Assembly: GCA_903923395.1 (NCBI GenBank)
Contig: CAIXXM010000079.1
Coordinates: forward strand, 1-59,863
DNA length: 59,863 nt
Direction: 5' to 3'
DNA from: an uncultured Acidobacteriia bacterium
GTDB taxonomy: Bacteria > Acidobacteriota > Terriglobia > Bryobacterales > Bryobacteraceae
The notes beneath the pieces are model-generated. The model made no database searches, was not told the origin of the DNA, and saw only the letters and a program-made list of their open reading frames with translations. Shown here in pieces: positions 52,537 to 59,863 of the stretch. The position numbers and the translations under genes were made by a program. Numbering within the stretch: position 1 is the first letter of the stretch; the number at the start of each line of letters is the position of its first letter.

Positions 52537-53306
52537 AAAAAGCATTGCTCCTGATCGCTGCACTGCCGCTTCTCGCGGCGGAGAAAAAGATTGACCTCTC
52601 GAAGGAAACACCGGGTAAAGCGCCCGTGGCCTTCACAGGCATGGTCGGCACCTGGACCGTCGCGAAAGACGGCGCGGACAAGGTCATCATGATCGATGGC
52701 CGCCCCTGGGTCGCCAGCAAAGACAATCCGACCAAGCTGTTGCTGCAGAGTGCCCGCAAACTCTACGGAGCAGCCAATGAAGAACTGATGGATAATGCCA
52801 AGCAGTTCGCTTACTACCCCGTGGCCGTGCTCAATGGAGTGGAGAACTTCTCGAACGGCACCCTCAGCGTCAAGTTCAAGACCGTTGGCGGCGAGGCCGA
52901 CCGAGCTTCCGGCATTCTCTTCAACGTGAAACCCAACGGTGACTGGCTTGCCGTGCGTTTCAATGACACAGAAGACAACGTCGCCTTCTGGGAATTCCAC
53001 AACGGCATCCGGCGCAATCTCCGCTTCAGTGACCGCGAGAAGCCCATCAAGCTGGACCGCAACGCCTGGCATGAGTTGAAGCTGACCATCGACGGAGCGG
53101 ACTTGAAGGCTTACGTCGATGGCAACCTGGCGGTGGAATACACGCTCGGGGTGGACCCCAAACCCGGTAAAAAGGGACCGCCGAATGAAGACCTGTTCCC
53201 GAAGAACAACCCGGTTCTGCGGCCTCCGGTCGCTGGCAAGGTCGGCCTGTGGAGCAAGACAGACAGCACCAGTTACTTCAAAGATTTCACGCTTGACCCG
53301 AAGTAA
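52533..53306 (+). CDS. Secreted LamG/DUF1080-like beta-sandwich protein
   Basis: The start at ATG 52533 shares ATGA with the permease stop, giving 257 residues with a signal peptide (MKKALLLIAALPLLAAE). The body reads as a concanavalin-like jelly roll: FSNGTLSVKFKTVGGEADRA, GILFNVKPNGDWLAVRFN, AWHELKLTIDGADLKAYVDG and GKVGLWSKTDSTSYFKDFTL are the usual strands of LamG/DUF1080 domains. No catalytic residues are identified. The coupling suggests it works with the exporter, perhaps as a periplasmic binding partner; this is inference. The DUF305 gene begins 36 bp later. Confidence 0.78.
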   Translation: MKKALLLIAALPLLAAEKKIDLSKETPGKAPVAFTGMVGTWTVAKDGADKVIMIDGRPWVASKDNPTKLLLQSARKLYGAANEELMDNAKQFAYYPVAVLNGVENFSNGTLSVKFKTVGGEADRASGILFNVKPNGDWLAVRFNDTEDNVAFWEFHNGIRRNLRFSDREKPIKLDRNAWHELKLTIDGADLKAYVDGNLAVEYTLGVDPKPGKKGPPNEDLFPKNNPVLRPPVAGKVGLWSKTDSTSYFKDFTLDPK

Positions 53307-53341
53307 TTGACCGGGGAAATCGCCGGGTTGTATAGTTGCTC

Positions 53342-53998
53342 ATGGCTCTTTGCACCCGGCGATTTACAGCCGCATTACTACTCTGCAGCGCGGCAGCCCT
53401 TGCGCAGCAGGTACCCATCATCCAGCCCGGCGCTCCGGGCACCAAAAGCAAAAAGGTTTCGGCCGCCACCGCGGCATCCACCGCAAAAGGTCCGTCGAAG
53501 GCAGACGTGGAGTTCATGCAGGGCATGATCATGCACCACTCCCAGGCTGTCGAAATGACGGACCTGCTGCGCACCCGCACCAATACGCCTGCGTTGCAGA
53601 ACATGGGCCAGCGCATCAGCATCTCGCAATCTGACGAAATCAAGTTCATGAAGCAGTGGCTCACCGAACGCGGCAAGCCCACCACCATGCCCATGGACCA
53701 TGACATGGCCGGCATGGAAGACATGGCCATGGATCACATGATGATGCCGGGTATGCTCACGCCCAAGCAGATGAAAGAACTGGCCGCCGCAAAAGGTGAG
53801 CAATTCGACTATCTCTTCCTCACCGGCATGATTCAACACCACACCGGCGCGCTGATCATGGTGGAAGATCTCTTCGATACCCCCACCGCCGGACAGGACG
53901 CCGTGCTCTTCGACTTCGCCACCGACATTGACAACACACAGCGGGCGGAAATCCGCATTATGCAGAGCCTGCTCGACGCCAAAAAGGACAAGAAATGA
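53342..53998 (+). CDS. DUF305 family copper-binding-type protein
   Basis: The start is taken at ATG 53342 (218 residues; TTG 53336 is also possible). A signal peptide (1-22) is followed by a ferritin-like DUF305 domain with the two diagnostic motifs EFMQGMIMHHSQAVEM and FLTGMIQHHTGALIM. Between them lies a Met/His/Asp-rich loop (MDHDMAGMEDMAMDHMMMPGM) of the kind that binds Cu(I). Members are periplasmic and linked to copper tolerance or protein secretion. It is coupled by ATGA to the LVIVD protein gene, a combination recurring in Acidobacteria (recollection). Confidence 0.9.
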   Translation: MALCTRRFTAALLLCSAAALAQQVPIIQPGAPGTKSKKVSAATAASTAKGPSKADVEFMQGMIMHHSQAVEMTDLLRTRTNTPALQNMGQRISISQSDEIKFMKQWLTERGKPTTMPMDHDMAGMEDMAMDHMMMPGMLTPKQMKELAAAKGEQFDYLFLTGMIQHHTGALIMVEDLFDTPTAGQDAVLFDFATDIDNTQRAEIRIMQSLLDAKKDKK

Positions 53999-55956
53999 AA
54001 GCCCCCATCCAACTCTCTCTCGCGATAGCAGCGCTCACCCCGCTGCTTTCCATGGCGCAGCCGCCCGCGCAGGCCGTGCCTGACCACGTGGTGCCGCCCA
54101 CGGTGTATTCGAATCCGCGCTCCGGTCCGGATGATCCGCGCATTGGTCTGAAAGGCGGACTCTACGATGCCGGGGAAGCCGCTTCCGGCATGGAGCGTCT
54201 GGCTTCCCTGCCCAAGCCGCCGGGCTTTGCCCCCGGTGATGTGGCCGGCCCGGCCACGCCTGCTCCGCAGGAGGGTCCGGCGCGCCCGGGTGCTGTTGCT
54301 CCCAATGCGTATGGCTCCACGAATTCAGATCTGGCCTTCATGGGCAACCATTTGTTCGTTGGCAATTACAACGGCCTGAACTTCTATGACATTGACAACC
54401 CGCGCAAGGTGAAACTGCGGACCTCCCTGCTCTGCCCCGGCGGACAGGGCGACGTTTCGGTCTACGGCCACCTGCTGTTCATGTCGGCCGAAGCGATGAA
54501 CGGCCGCATTGACTGCGGCGTGCAGGGTATTCCACTGCCTGCCGGTTATGTTCCGCCCGCTCCTCCGGCTGCACCGGCAACCCCTGCCGCACCGGGTTCC
54601 CCCGCCGCTGCGGCACGCGTTCGCCGTCCCCCGCCACCGCCCAGCCCGGACCGTTTCCGCGGCGTCCGCATCTTCGATATCTCTGACCTGAGCAATCCCA
54701 AGCAGGTCGCCGCCGTGCAAAGCTGCCGCGGTTCCCACACGCACAGCCTGCTGGTGGACCCCAAGGACAAGGACAACGTCTACGTCTACATCTCCGGCAC
54801 CAGCACCGTGCGCCAGGCCGAAGAACTCGCCGGCTGCTCCGGAGAAGCGCCCGATAAAGACCCCAACACCGCGCTGTTCCGCATTGACATCATCAAGGTC
54901 CCGCTCGCCCACCCCGAACAGGCCAAGATTGTTTCGAGCCCGCGCATCTTCACCGATACGCAGTCCGGTGCGATTGATGGTCTCTGGAAGGGCGGCAACC
55001 ATGGCGATGGCACCCAGACCACTTCCGTCACCAACCAGTGCCATGACATTACGATCTTCGCTTCGGCTGGTCTTGCGGCGGGTGCCTGCTCCGGCAACGG
55101 CATCCTGCTCGACATTTCGAACCCTGTCAAGCCCATCCGCATCGCGGCGGTAAGTGACCCCAACTACGCCTACTGGCATTCCGCCAACTTCAGCAACGAC
55201 GGCACGAAGGTGCTGTTCACCGATGAATGGGGCGGTGGCGGCCAACCCCGCTGCCGTGCGACGGACCCCATGCACTGGGGCGCCGATGCCATCTTCGAAC
55301 TCTCTAAAGACCGCAAGCTGACGCTGGCTTCCTACTACAAGATGCCCGCGCCGCAGACGGAAAATGAGAACTGCGTTGCCCACAACGGCTCCCTGATTCC
55401 GATCCCCGGCCGCGATGTGGAAGTGCAGTCCTGGTATCAGGGCGGCGTTTCCATCGTGGACTTCACGGATGCGAAGCACCCCTTCGAAGTCGGTTACTTT
55501 GACCGCGGCCCCGTTGACCCCACCAAGCATGCCATGGGCGGACAATGGTCCACTTACTGGTACAACGGCTACATCTACGGCTCTGAAATCGCCCGCGGTG
55601 TGGACGTCTTCCGCCTGGTGCCCAACAAGTACCTGACACAGAATGAGATCGATGCCTCCAACCAGGTGCACTTCGATGTTCTGAACGTGCAGAACCAGCC
55701 GAAAATTGTTTGGCCGCAGAACTACGTGGTGGCACGGGCTTATGTGGATCAGCTGGCGCGCGGCACCTCGGTTTCTGCCGAGCAACTGGCTGCAATCACG
55801 GGCTCCATGGCCAAGGTGGAAGCCAACCGTTCTGACAAGAAGGAAGCTGCCAAACTCAAGACCATGGGCGCTGCGCTGGAGAAGGAAGCTTCGGCTGCCA
55901 AGACTCCGGCGGATGCGAACCGCATGAAGTTACTCGCGGCCATCCTGACGAAGTAA
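53995..55956 (+). CDS. LVIVD-repeat secreted protein
   Basis: The 653-residue precursor has a signal peptide (1-21, ending MAQ). A Pro-rich N-terminal section precedes repeated beta-propeller blades with the LVIVD-like pattern: LFVGNYNGLNFYDIDNPRKV, VRIFDISDLSNPKQV, NGILLDISNPVKPIRI and VSIVDFTDAKHPFEV. An Ala/Pro-rich linker (about 185-215) interrupts the second blade. Conserved His (GSHTHSL, YWHSANF) and several Cys suggest metal or disulfide sites. A helical tail (VEANRSDKKEAAKLKTM) ends it. Probably a periplasmic or surface partner of the DUF305 protein whose gene overlaps it. The stop is one base from the stop of the convergent MFS gene. Confidence 0.88.
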   Translation: MKAPIQLSLAIAALTPLLSMAQPPAQAVPDHVVPPTVYSNPRSGPDDPRIGLKGGLYDAGEAASGMERLASLPKPPGFAPGDVAGPATPAPQEGPARPGAVAPNAYGSTNSDLAFMGNHLFVGNYNGLNFYDIDNPRKVKLRTSLLCPGGQGDVSVYGHLLFMSAEAMNGRIDCGVQGIPLPAGYVPPAPPAAPATPAAPGSPAAAARVRRPPPPPSPDRFRGVRIFDISDLSNPKQVAAVQSCRGSHTHSLLVDPKDKDNVYVYISGTSTVRQAEELAGCSGEAPDKDPNTALFRIDIIKVPLAHPEQAKIVSSPRIFTDTQSGAIDGLWKGGNHGDGTQTTSVTNQCHDITIFASAGLAAGACSGNGILLDISNPVKPIRIAAVSDPNYAYWHSANFSNDGTKVLFTDEWGGGGQPRCRATDPMHWGADAIFELSKDRKLTLASYYKMPAPQTENENCVAHNGSLIPIPGRDVEVQSWYQGGVSIVDFTDAKHPFEVGYFDRGPVDPTKHAMGGQWSTYWYNGYIYGSEIARGVDVFRLVPNKYLTQNEIDASNQVHFDVLNVQNQPKIVWPQNYVVARAYVDQLARGTSVSAEQLAAITGSMAKVEANRSDKKEAAKLKTMGAALEKEASAAKTPADANRMKLLAAILTK

Positions 55957-55957
55957 A

Positions 55958-57124
55958 TTACGCTTGCGGTTTCAACACACGGCGCAGCTGGAAGAACATT
56001 CCGGCTGCGCCGAGCTGCATTACGACACCCAGCACGACCAAGGCTGTCAGTGACCTGCTGTACAGCACTCCCATACACAAACTCCCCAGGAACCACATCA
56101 CCCCGTAGATGCCGTTAAAGGCACCGAAAGCACCGCCGCGCTTGTTCATCGAGACAACGGTCGCGATCCCGGAACGCAGGCAGGCATCCTGCGCGCCGAG
56201 TCCGGTGGCCCAGCAGGCAACTGCGGCGATGGCACCGGCGGGTCCGCCGAGAAACCCGAGGGGTAAGGTCAATGCCGAAATGAAGATCCCGAGCACCAGC
56301 GTGTTCAGACCGAACTTGTCATACATGCGGCCGAACAGCAGTGCGGTCAGGCCGTTGATGCCCATGGCTCCGGCATAAAGCAGCGGAATTTCCACCGGCG
56401 TTGAGAACTCTTCACTCTGGAAGTGGAAAGAGAGCAGGGGGAAATCGACAAATCCGAACGCCAGCAAACCAGCCGCGAAGGCATAGGCCCAGAACACCTT
56501 CGGCAACACTTGCGGCCCCTGCGGCTTTGCCGGTTTGGCCTGTGCCGGATTCACCAGACGCGCCGTGGTGAGCGCCAGCAGTGTGCCCACTGCCGGAAAG
56601 GCCAGCCAGAAGAAGGGCGGCCCGAAGTTATGGCTGCGGGCAACCGCCGCCACCATCAGCAAAGGCCCAATCACGGCACCGGTCTGGTCCATGATGGAGT
56701 GCAACCCGAAGCCCCAGCCATGCCCCACTTCCTGCGTGGCGCCGGAGAGCAGCACATCCCGCGCCGGACCGCGCAAAGCTTTGCCCGTGCGTTCGAGGAT
56801 GATCAAGACGGCCGCGGTCTGCCAGTTGTGCGCCCAGGCAAGGGCGGGAATTGCCACCACGTTCATCGCATAGCCGCAGAAGGTGATGGTCCAGTAGGCA
56901 TGGGAGCGGTCAGCAAAGCGCCCGGAGAAAAAACGCAGACTCGCGGCGAGCATCTCGCCGATGCCCGCGATCAGGGCTACCTGGAAGGCCGTCGCCCCCA
57001 GGTCTTTGAGATAAGGCCCAATAATGCTGTGCGCGCCTTCATACGTCATGTCCGCGAACAGACTGACGATCCCCAGGCACACGATGAACTTGAGCGCTGC
57101 TTTTCGTTTCTCTGAATTTGCCAA
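55958..57124 (-). CDS. Major facilitator superfamily transporter
   Basis: The frame is open to TTG 57166; I prefer TTG 57124 (388 residues), which has AAGG eleven bases upstream and leaves a hydrophilic N-terminus (ANSEKRKAALK) before TM1. Twelve TM helices are predicted. The loop after TM2 (FFSGRFADRSHAYW) is the MFS motif A position, and TM4 carries LERTGKALRGPARDVLL. The sequence resembles small MFS proteins of the drug/unknown-solute class; cargo cannot be read. Divergent from the DUF2007 gene, with the start regions only 46 bp apart. Confidence 0.87.
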   Translation of the reverse strand: MANSEKRKAALKFIVCLGIVSLFADMTYEGAHSIIGPYLKDLGATAFQVALIAGIGEMLAASLRFFSGRFADRSHAYWTITFCGYAMNVVAIPALAWAHNWQTAAVLIILERTGKALRGPARDVLLSGATQEVGHGWGFGLHSIMDQTGAVIGPLLMVAAVARSHNFGPPFFWLAFPAVGTLLALTTARLVNPAQAKPAKPQGPQVLPKVFWAYAFAAGLLAFGFVDFPLLSFHFQSEEFSTPVEIPLLYAGAMGINGLTALLFGRMYDKFGLNTLVLGIFISALTLPLGFLGGPAGAIAAVACWATGLGAQDACLRSGIATVVSMNKRGGAFGAFNGIYGVMWFLGSLCMGVLYSRSLTALVVLGVVMQLGAAGMFFQLRRVLKPQA

Positions 57125-57170
57125 GCCACAGGATACCTTGCGGGAGTAAACTGAGCGCAGGAGCAACTAT

Positions 57171-57413
57171 ATGAGCGATCTGTCCATTCTGATCGAATCC
57201 AACGACCAGATCGAACTCTCCATGGTCAAAGGTCTTCTGGACGATGCAGGGATACCCTACTTCGCCCTCGGCCAGATTACGACCCTGGTCAATGAAGTGA
57301 ATCCGTTTCTGAAGAAGCAAATCCAGCTGCAGGTGCCGAATGACCGTCTGGCGGAGGCGCGCGAACTGGTGGAGAACTTCACCACTGCCGATGCAGAGGC
57401 CAAAGTCGATTAA
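57171..57413 (+). CDS. DUF2007 domain protein (putative signal-transducing protein)
   Basis: The 80-residue protein is preceded by GGAG at 57160-57163. The pattern is that of DUF2007: an N-terminal strand (SILIESNDQIELSMVKGLLDDAGIPYFA), a loop, and a closing strand-helix (IQLQVPNDRLAEARELVENF). This ferredoxin-like small domain resembles PII-like or ACT-like regulatory modules, and its ligand is unknown. It stands alone here, between the divergent MFS gene and the remnant of a SpoIIE phosphatase. Confidence 0.86.
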   Translation: MSDLSILIESNDQIELSMVKGLLDDAGIPYFALGQITTLVNEVNPFLKKQIQLQVPNDRLAEARELVENFTTADAEAKVD

Positions 57414-57427
57414 TCCCTGGAAGGGGT

Positions 57428-57793
57428 TTACGCAACGAAGCGAACTTTCAGCACGGTAATATCGTCCTCCTGGCCAAACTCTTTGGCTGCTTGAGCGATC
57501 TGCGCCGCGGGCATCCCGTGTACCTCCTGCGTCCGCTCGAAACCGAATAGCTCTCCGGCGGGATTGCGCGCTTCCACAATCCCGACGGAGAGGAACGTCA
57601 GCGTTTCGCCGGGCAGCAGGCGGACCACCGTCTCGCCGTACTCAATGCCCGGTGCTATCCCCAGCGGAAGTCCGGATTCAACAGGAGTTTCCCCGGCTTT
57701 GTCATACGGCGAAAGGTGTCCGGCGTTGGCCACGGTGACTGTGCCGTCGGGCAAAATGCGGGCGCACAGGCAGGCGACGAAACCGGGACCAGG
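57428..57793 (-). pseudogene. Remnant of a SpoIIE/RsbU-type PP2C phosphatase (C-terminal end only)
   Basis: The last 118 residues of this frame align by eye with the C-terminal third of acidobacterial SpoIIE phosphatases: GFVACLCARILPDGTV, NAGHLSPY, ESGLPLGI, RLLPGETLTFLSVGIVEARN, ELFGFERT and FGQEDDIT. Upstream of about 57793 the frame stays open but the encoded text loses all resemblance (acidic, EEEYEDYPHCSFTLGGG) and lies antisense to a better-supported plus-strand gene. The conserved metal-binding Asp of the SDG motif is replaced (SVG), a further sign of decay. The sensor and N-terminal phosphatase parts are gone. Confidence 0.72.
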
Positions 57794-57829
57794 TTTCCGC
57801 CCACAGCCACCGCCTAAAGTGAAGGAGCA

Positions 57830-58570
57830 ATGGGGATAATCTTCGTACTCCTCCTCTGGGCCATCATCGGCCTCATCGTCGCTTCCACGGGAGGCGCCAT
57901 TTTCGGCGTCGTCACTGCATTCTTCACCCGCCGGATCACGACGGGCCGCCGGAGAATGATCACCGCTGCAGCAGTTTTCCCATTTCTTTGTCTTGGCTGG
58001 GGAGGCGTCGTGTTTGTGGTGCAGGCGGTCGTCAATGAGACACTGCTCGACCGCGACATGGGTCTGGGAGATACATGGCATGCCCCGCTTCCAAACGGAT
58101 ATCAGATCCTGATGATCGACGTGACCGATGTGGGTTCCGTCTACAATCCCAAAACCCAACCCTCCGGAGTCATTACAAACAGGAATGATGCAGTCTTCGG
58201 AGTCCGCCAGCTTCAATTCGCCAACAGGTATATCGCCGGTGCCGCTGACAGCAATTCTTTCCAGCATCTGGGAACGCAGAATGGCCAGGTAGACAGCTAC
58301 TTTGTGCTCGACATAAAGCTTGGGGAGCACATGAGTTTCCAAGACCGTGGCGATTTTCAGAAGCGCTGCAAGGCGCTCGGTATCGAACCACAACTGGAGC
58401 CTATCGCGACCGTCTACGGAAGATACCGGTTCACCTCGTTTGACATCGTGACCGCGGTATTCTTCGTCTTGCCTCCGCTTGCTGCGGCCATCTTGTTGGT
58501 CGTCTGGATTGTGAGGCAGCTGCGCGCGTCGCCCTCTGCCGGGTCAGGTTTGCAGCACCCGCTAAAATAA
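57830..58570 (+). CDS. Membrane protein of unknown function
   Basis: The protein has 246 residues; ATG 57830 follows GAAGGA. Two N-terminal TM helices (IIFVLLLWAIIGLIVASTGG and MITAAAVFPFLCLGWGGVVFVV) with a basic cytoplasmic loop between them lead to an external domain (about 70-190: GDTWHAPLPNGYQILMIDVT, VRQLQFANRYIAGA, YFVLDIKLGEHMSF). A last TM (AVFFVLPPLAAAILLVVWIV) follows. No family recognised. It sits where the front of the SpoIIE gene should be, so it probably arrived with, or caused, the truncation. Six bases separate it from the amidase gene. Confidence 0.74.
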   Translation: MGIIFVLLLWAIIGLIVASTGGAIFGVVTAFFTRRITTGRRRMITAAAVFPFLCLGWGGVVFVVQAVVNETLLDRDMGLGDTWHAPLPNGYQILMIDVTDVGSVYNPKTQPSGVITNRNDAVFGVRQLQFANRYIAGAADSNSFQHLGTQNGQVDSYFVLDIKLGEHMSFQDRGDFQKRCKALGIEPQLEPIATVYGRYRFTSFDIVTAVFFVLPPLAAAILLVVWIVRQLRASPSAGSGLQHPLK

Positions 58571-58576
58571 CGGGAC

Positions 58577-59863
58577 ATGGACCGCCGCTCGTTTCTCTCT
58601 TCGCTTTCCGCCGCACCGCTGGCCGCGCAAACGGCCACAAGCCGGGGGTTTGAACTCGAAGAAGTCACTCTGGCGGACGTTGCGCATGGGCTGTCGCAGG
58701 GCAAGTGGACCTCACGGAAACTGGTGGAGCTCTATTCCGGCCGGATTGATGCCGTGGATAAAGCCGGGCCGAAGCTCAATGCGGTCATCGAAATGAACCC
58801 GGATGCTTTACGTCTGGCCGATGAACTCGACCGGGAGCGCAAGGCGGGCAAGACGCGGGGACCTCTGCATGGAGTTCCGGTCTTGATCAAGGACAACATC
58901 GACACCGCGGACAAGATGATCACCTCAGCGGGTTCCCTGGCTCTGGCCGACTGGCACCCCGCGAAAGATGCCACGGTAGCGGCAAAACTGCGCGCGGCCG
59001 GGGCGCTGATTCTGGGCAAGACCAATCTCAGCGAATGGGCCAATTTCCGTTCCACGCACTCCATCAGCGGCTGGAGCGGGCGCGGGGGCCAGACGCGCAA
59101 CCCGTATATGACGGACCACAGTCCTTCGGGGTCGAGTTCCGGTTCTGGTGCCGGTGCCGCTGCGAGTCTCGCGGCGGGATGCATTGGCACGGAGACGGAC
59201 GGATCGATTGTCAGCCCCGCCTCCGTGAATGGGTGTGTTGGTGTGAAGCCGACGGTGGGACTGGTCAGCCGGGCCGGCATCATCCCGATCTCTCACAGCC
59301 AGGATACGGCGGGGCCGATTACCCGCACGGTTCGCGATGCCGCGATGCTGCTCAGCGCTCTCACCGGCGTGGACCCGCGTGACGCCGCGACGAATGCCTC
59401 GCAGGGCAAGGCGCAACCCGACTATACAAAGTTTCTGGACCCCAGCGGTCTGAAGGGGGCGCGGCTCGGCATCGCCCGCAAATTCTATGAGAAGAACCCG
59501 CCGCTCGACCGTTTCCTGAATTCCTGCATCGACGTACTAAAGAAAGCCGGTGCCATCATCGTGGACCCAGCCGATCTGCCGGCGCATGGCAAGGCGGGGG
59601 ATGCCGCGTTTGAAGTCCTGCTCTACGAATTCAAGGCGGATCTGAACGCGTATCTGTCCGCGATCCCCGCAGGAAGACCGAACCGGACACTGGCCGAACT
59701 CATCGACTTCAACAACAAGAACCGTGACCGTGAGATGAGGTTCTTCGATCAGGAGCTTTTCGATATGGCGCAGGCCAAAGGCCCTTTGACGGAGAAAAAA
59801 TATCTGGATGCGCGCGCGGAGTGCTTGAAGTTTATGCGCACCGACGGGATCGATGCGGTGATC
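58577..59863 (+). CDS. Amidase-signature enzyme, cut by the window end
   Basis: ATG 58577 opens a frame of 429 codons that runs off the window. The N-terminus MDRRSFLSSLSAAPLAAQ is a Tat-like signal. The Ser-cisSer-Lys catalytic set is present: Lys105 (VPVLIKDNID), cis-Ser near 187 (SPSGSSSGSGAG) and nucleophile Ser210 (TETDGSIVSP). The family hydrolyses amides such as aryl amides, peptide amides or the Glu-tRNA amide; export argues against a GatA role. The sequence resembles secreted amidases annotated in Acidobacteria and Streptomyces. The C-terminal residues (about 70-120) are missing. Confidence 0.92.
   Translation, partial: MDRRSFLSSLSAAPLAAQTATSRGFELEEVTLADVAHGLSQGKWTSRKLVELYSGRIDAVDKAGPKLNAVIEMNPDALRLADELDRERKAGKTRGPLHGVPVLIKDNIDTADKMITSAGSLALADWHPAKDATVAAKLRAAGALILGKTNLSEWANFRSTHSISGWSGRGGQTRNPYMTDHSPSGSSSGSGAGAAASLAAGCIGTETDGSIVSPASVNGCVGVKPTVGLVSRAGIIPISHSQDTAGPITRTVRDAAMLLSALTGVDPRDAATNASQGKAQPDYTKFLDPSGLKGARLGIARKFYEKNPPLDRFLNSCIDVLKKAGAIIVDPADLPAHGKAGDAAFEVLLYEFKADLNAYLSAIPAGRPNRTLAELIDFNNKNRDREMRFFDQELFDMAQAKGPLTEKKYLDARAECLKFMRTDGIDAVI

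Noticed and set aside
54325-55785. 486-codon minus-strand ORF
   Set aside because: It lies entirely antisense to the LVIVD gene, which has a signal peptide, recognisable repeats and coupled translation. The antisense text is low-complexity and matches no family; it is a by-product of high-GC codon use.
57794-58393. Upstream half of a 321-codon minus-strand ORF as the real N-terminus of a phosphatase
   Set aside because: The text before about 57793 shows none of the SpoIIE motifs and runs antisense to a membrane-protein gene with a good ribosome site. Only the 3' part is a genuine remnant.
1-59863. CRISPR arrays, prophage genes, toxin-antitoxin pairs, tRNA or rRNA genes
   Set aside because: Reading through found no regularly spaced repeats, phage structural genes, paired small toxin/antitoxin ORFs, cloverleaf structures or rRNA segments.

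Overview
The window reads as a piece of chromosome from a GC-rich, free-living heterotroph, most probably an Acidobacteriota of the Solibacter/Bryobacter type. This is inferred from gene content: PEP-CTERM proteins, a hopanoid radical-SAM enzyme (HpnH), a kumamolisin-like protease with Ig-like repeats, DUF1080 and DUF305/LVIVD proteins, a DUF2252 protein, an ABC permease fused to an M1 peptidase, and c-type haem/copper-monooxygenase-like proteins. No 16S or other marker gene is present. I saw no tRNA, rRNA, CRISPR, phage or intact transposase gene. Genes are dense, with many 4-bp ATGA overlaps, TTG/GTG starts and abutting or overlapping convergent ends.

Layout. 1-8.7 kb: the end of an unknown gene; a two-gene molybdenum hydroxylase (IorA/IorB type); a secreted hypothetical; an alkylmercury-lyase-like protein lacking the usual Asp; two PEP-CTERM proteins (one with a CHRD domain); a Spy-like protein followed by three tandem hairpins; an esterase; and the protein leucyl/arginyl-transferase Bpt. 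8.7-15.8 kb: a c-type haem/copper protein with a thioredoxin partner, a hybrid sensor kinase with a periplasmic solute-binding sensor, and a membrane spermidine-synthase-like protein. 15.9-22.2 kb: an ABC ATPase, a permease-M1 peptidase fusion and DinB, facing a DUF2252 protein. 22.2-28.7 kb: a sedolisin protease; then hpnH, a small unknown protein and a GT87-like membrane protein.

28.7-33.7 kb: a duplicated palindromic repeat, then a minus-strand surface-sugar operon (RfbS/RfbJ-like reductase, GT2, RfbE-like CDP-paratose 2-epimerase, and a membrane glycosyltransferase cut by an in-frame TAG). 33.7-40.9 kb: an S9 peptidase and a GH95 / DUF1080 / sugar isomerase operon for glycan breakdown. 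41-48.6 kb: a chemoreceptor, a DUF3011 protein with an Arg-Asp repeat, an aldo/keto reductase, a 1121-residue GH18-deacetylase-GT2 fusion that could make and trim an exopolysaccharide by itself, and a TPR protein. 48.6-59.9 kb: an MCE protein, a Yip1 protein, a second ABC-2 exporter with a LamG-like protein, a DUF305-LVIVD pair, an MFS transporter, a DUF2007 protein, a SpoIIE phosphatase remnant, a membrane protein and an amidase cut by the window end.

The most unusual non-coding signal is a palindromic element present at 10653-10814 and, expanded by a 180-bp tandem duplication, at 28675-29186. Both copies fill the gap between convergent genes. The two copies differ at a paired stem position by a compensatory change, which suggests that the folded structure, not the base sequence, is being kept.
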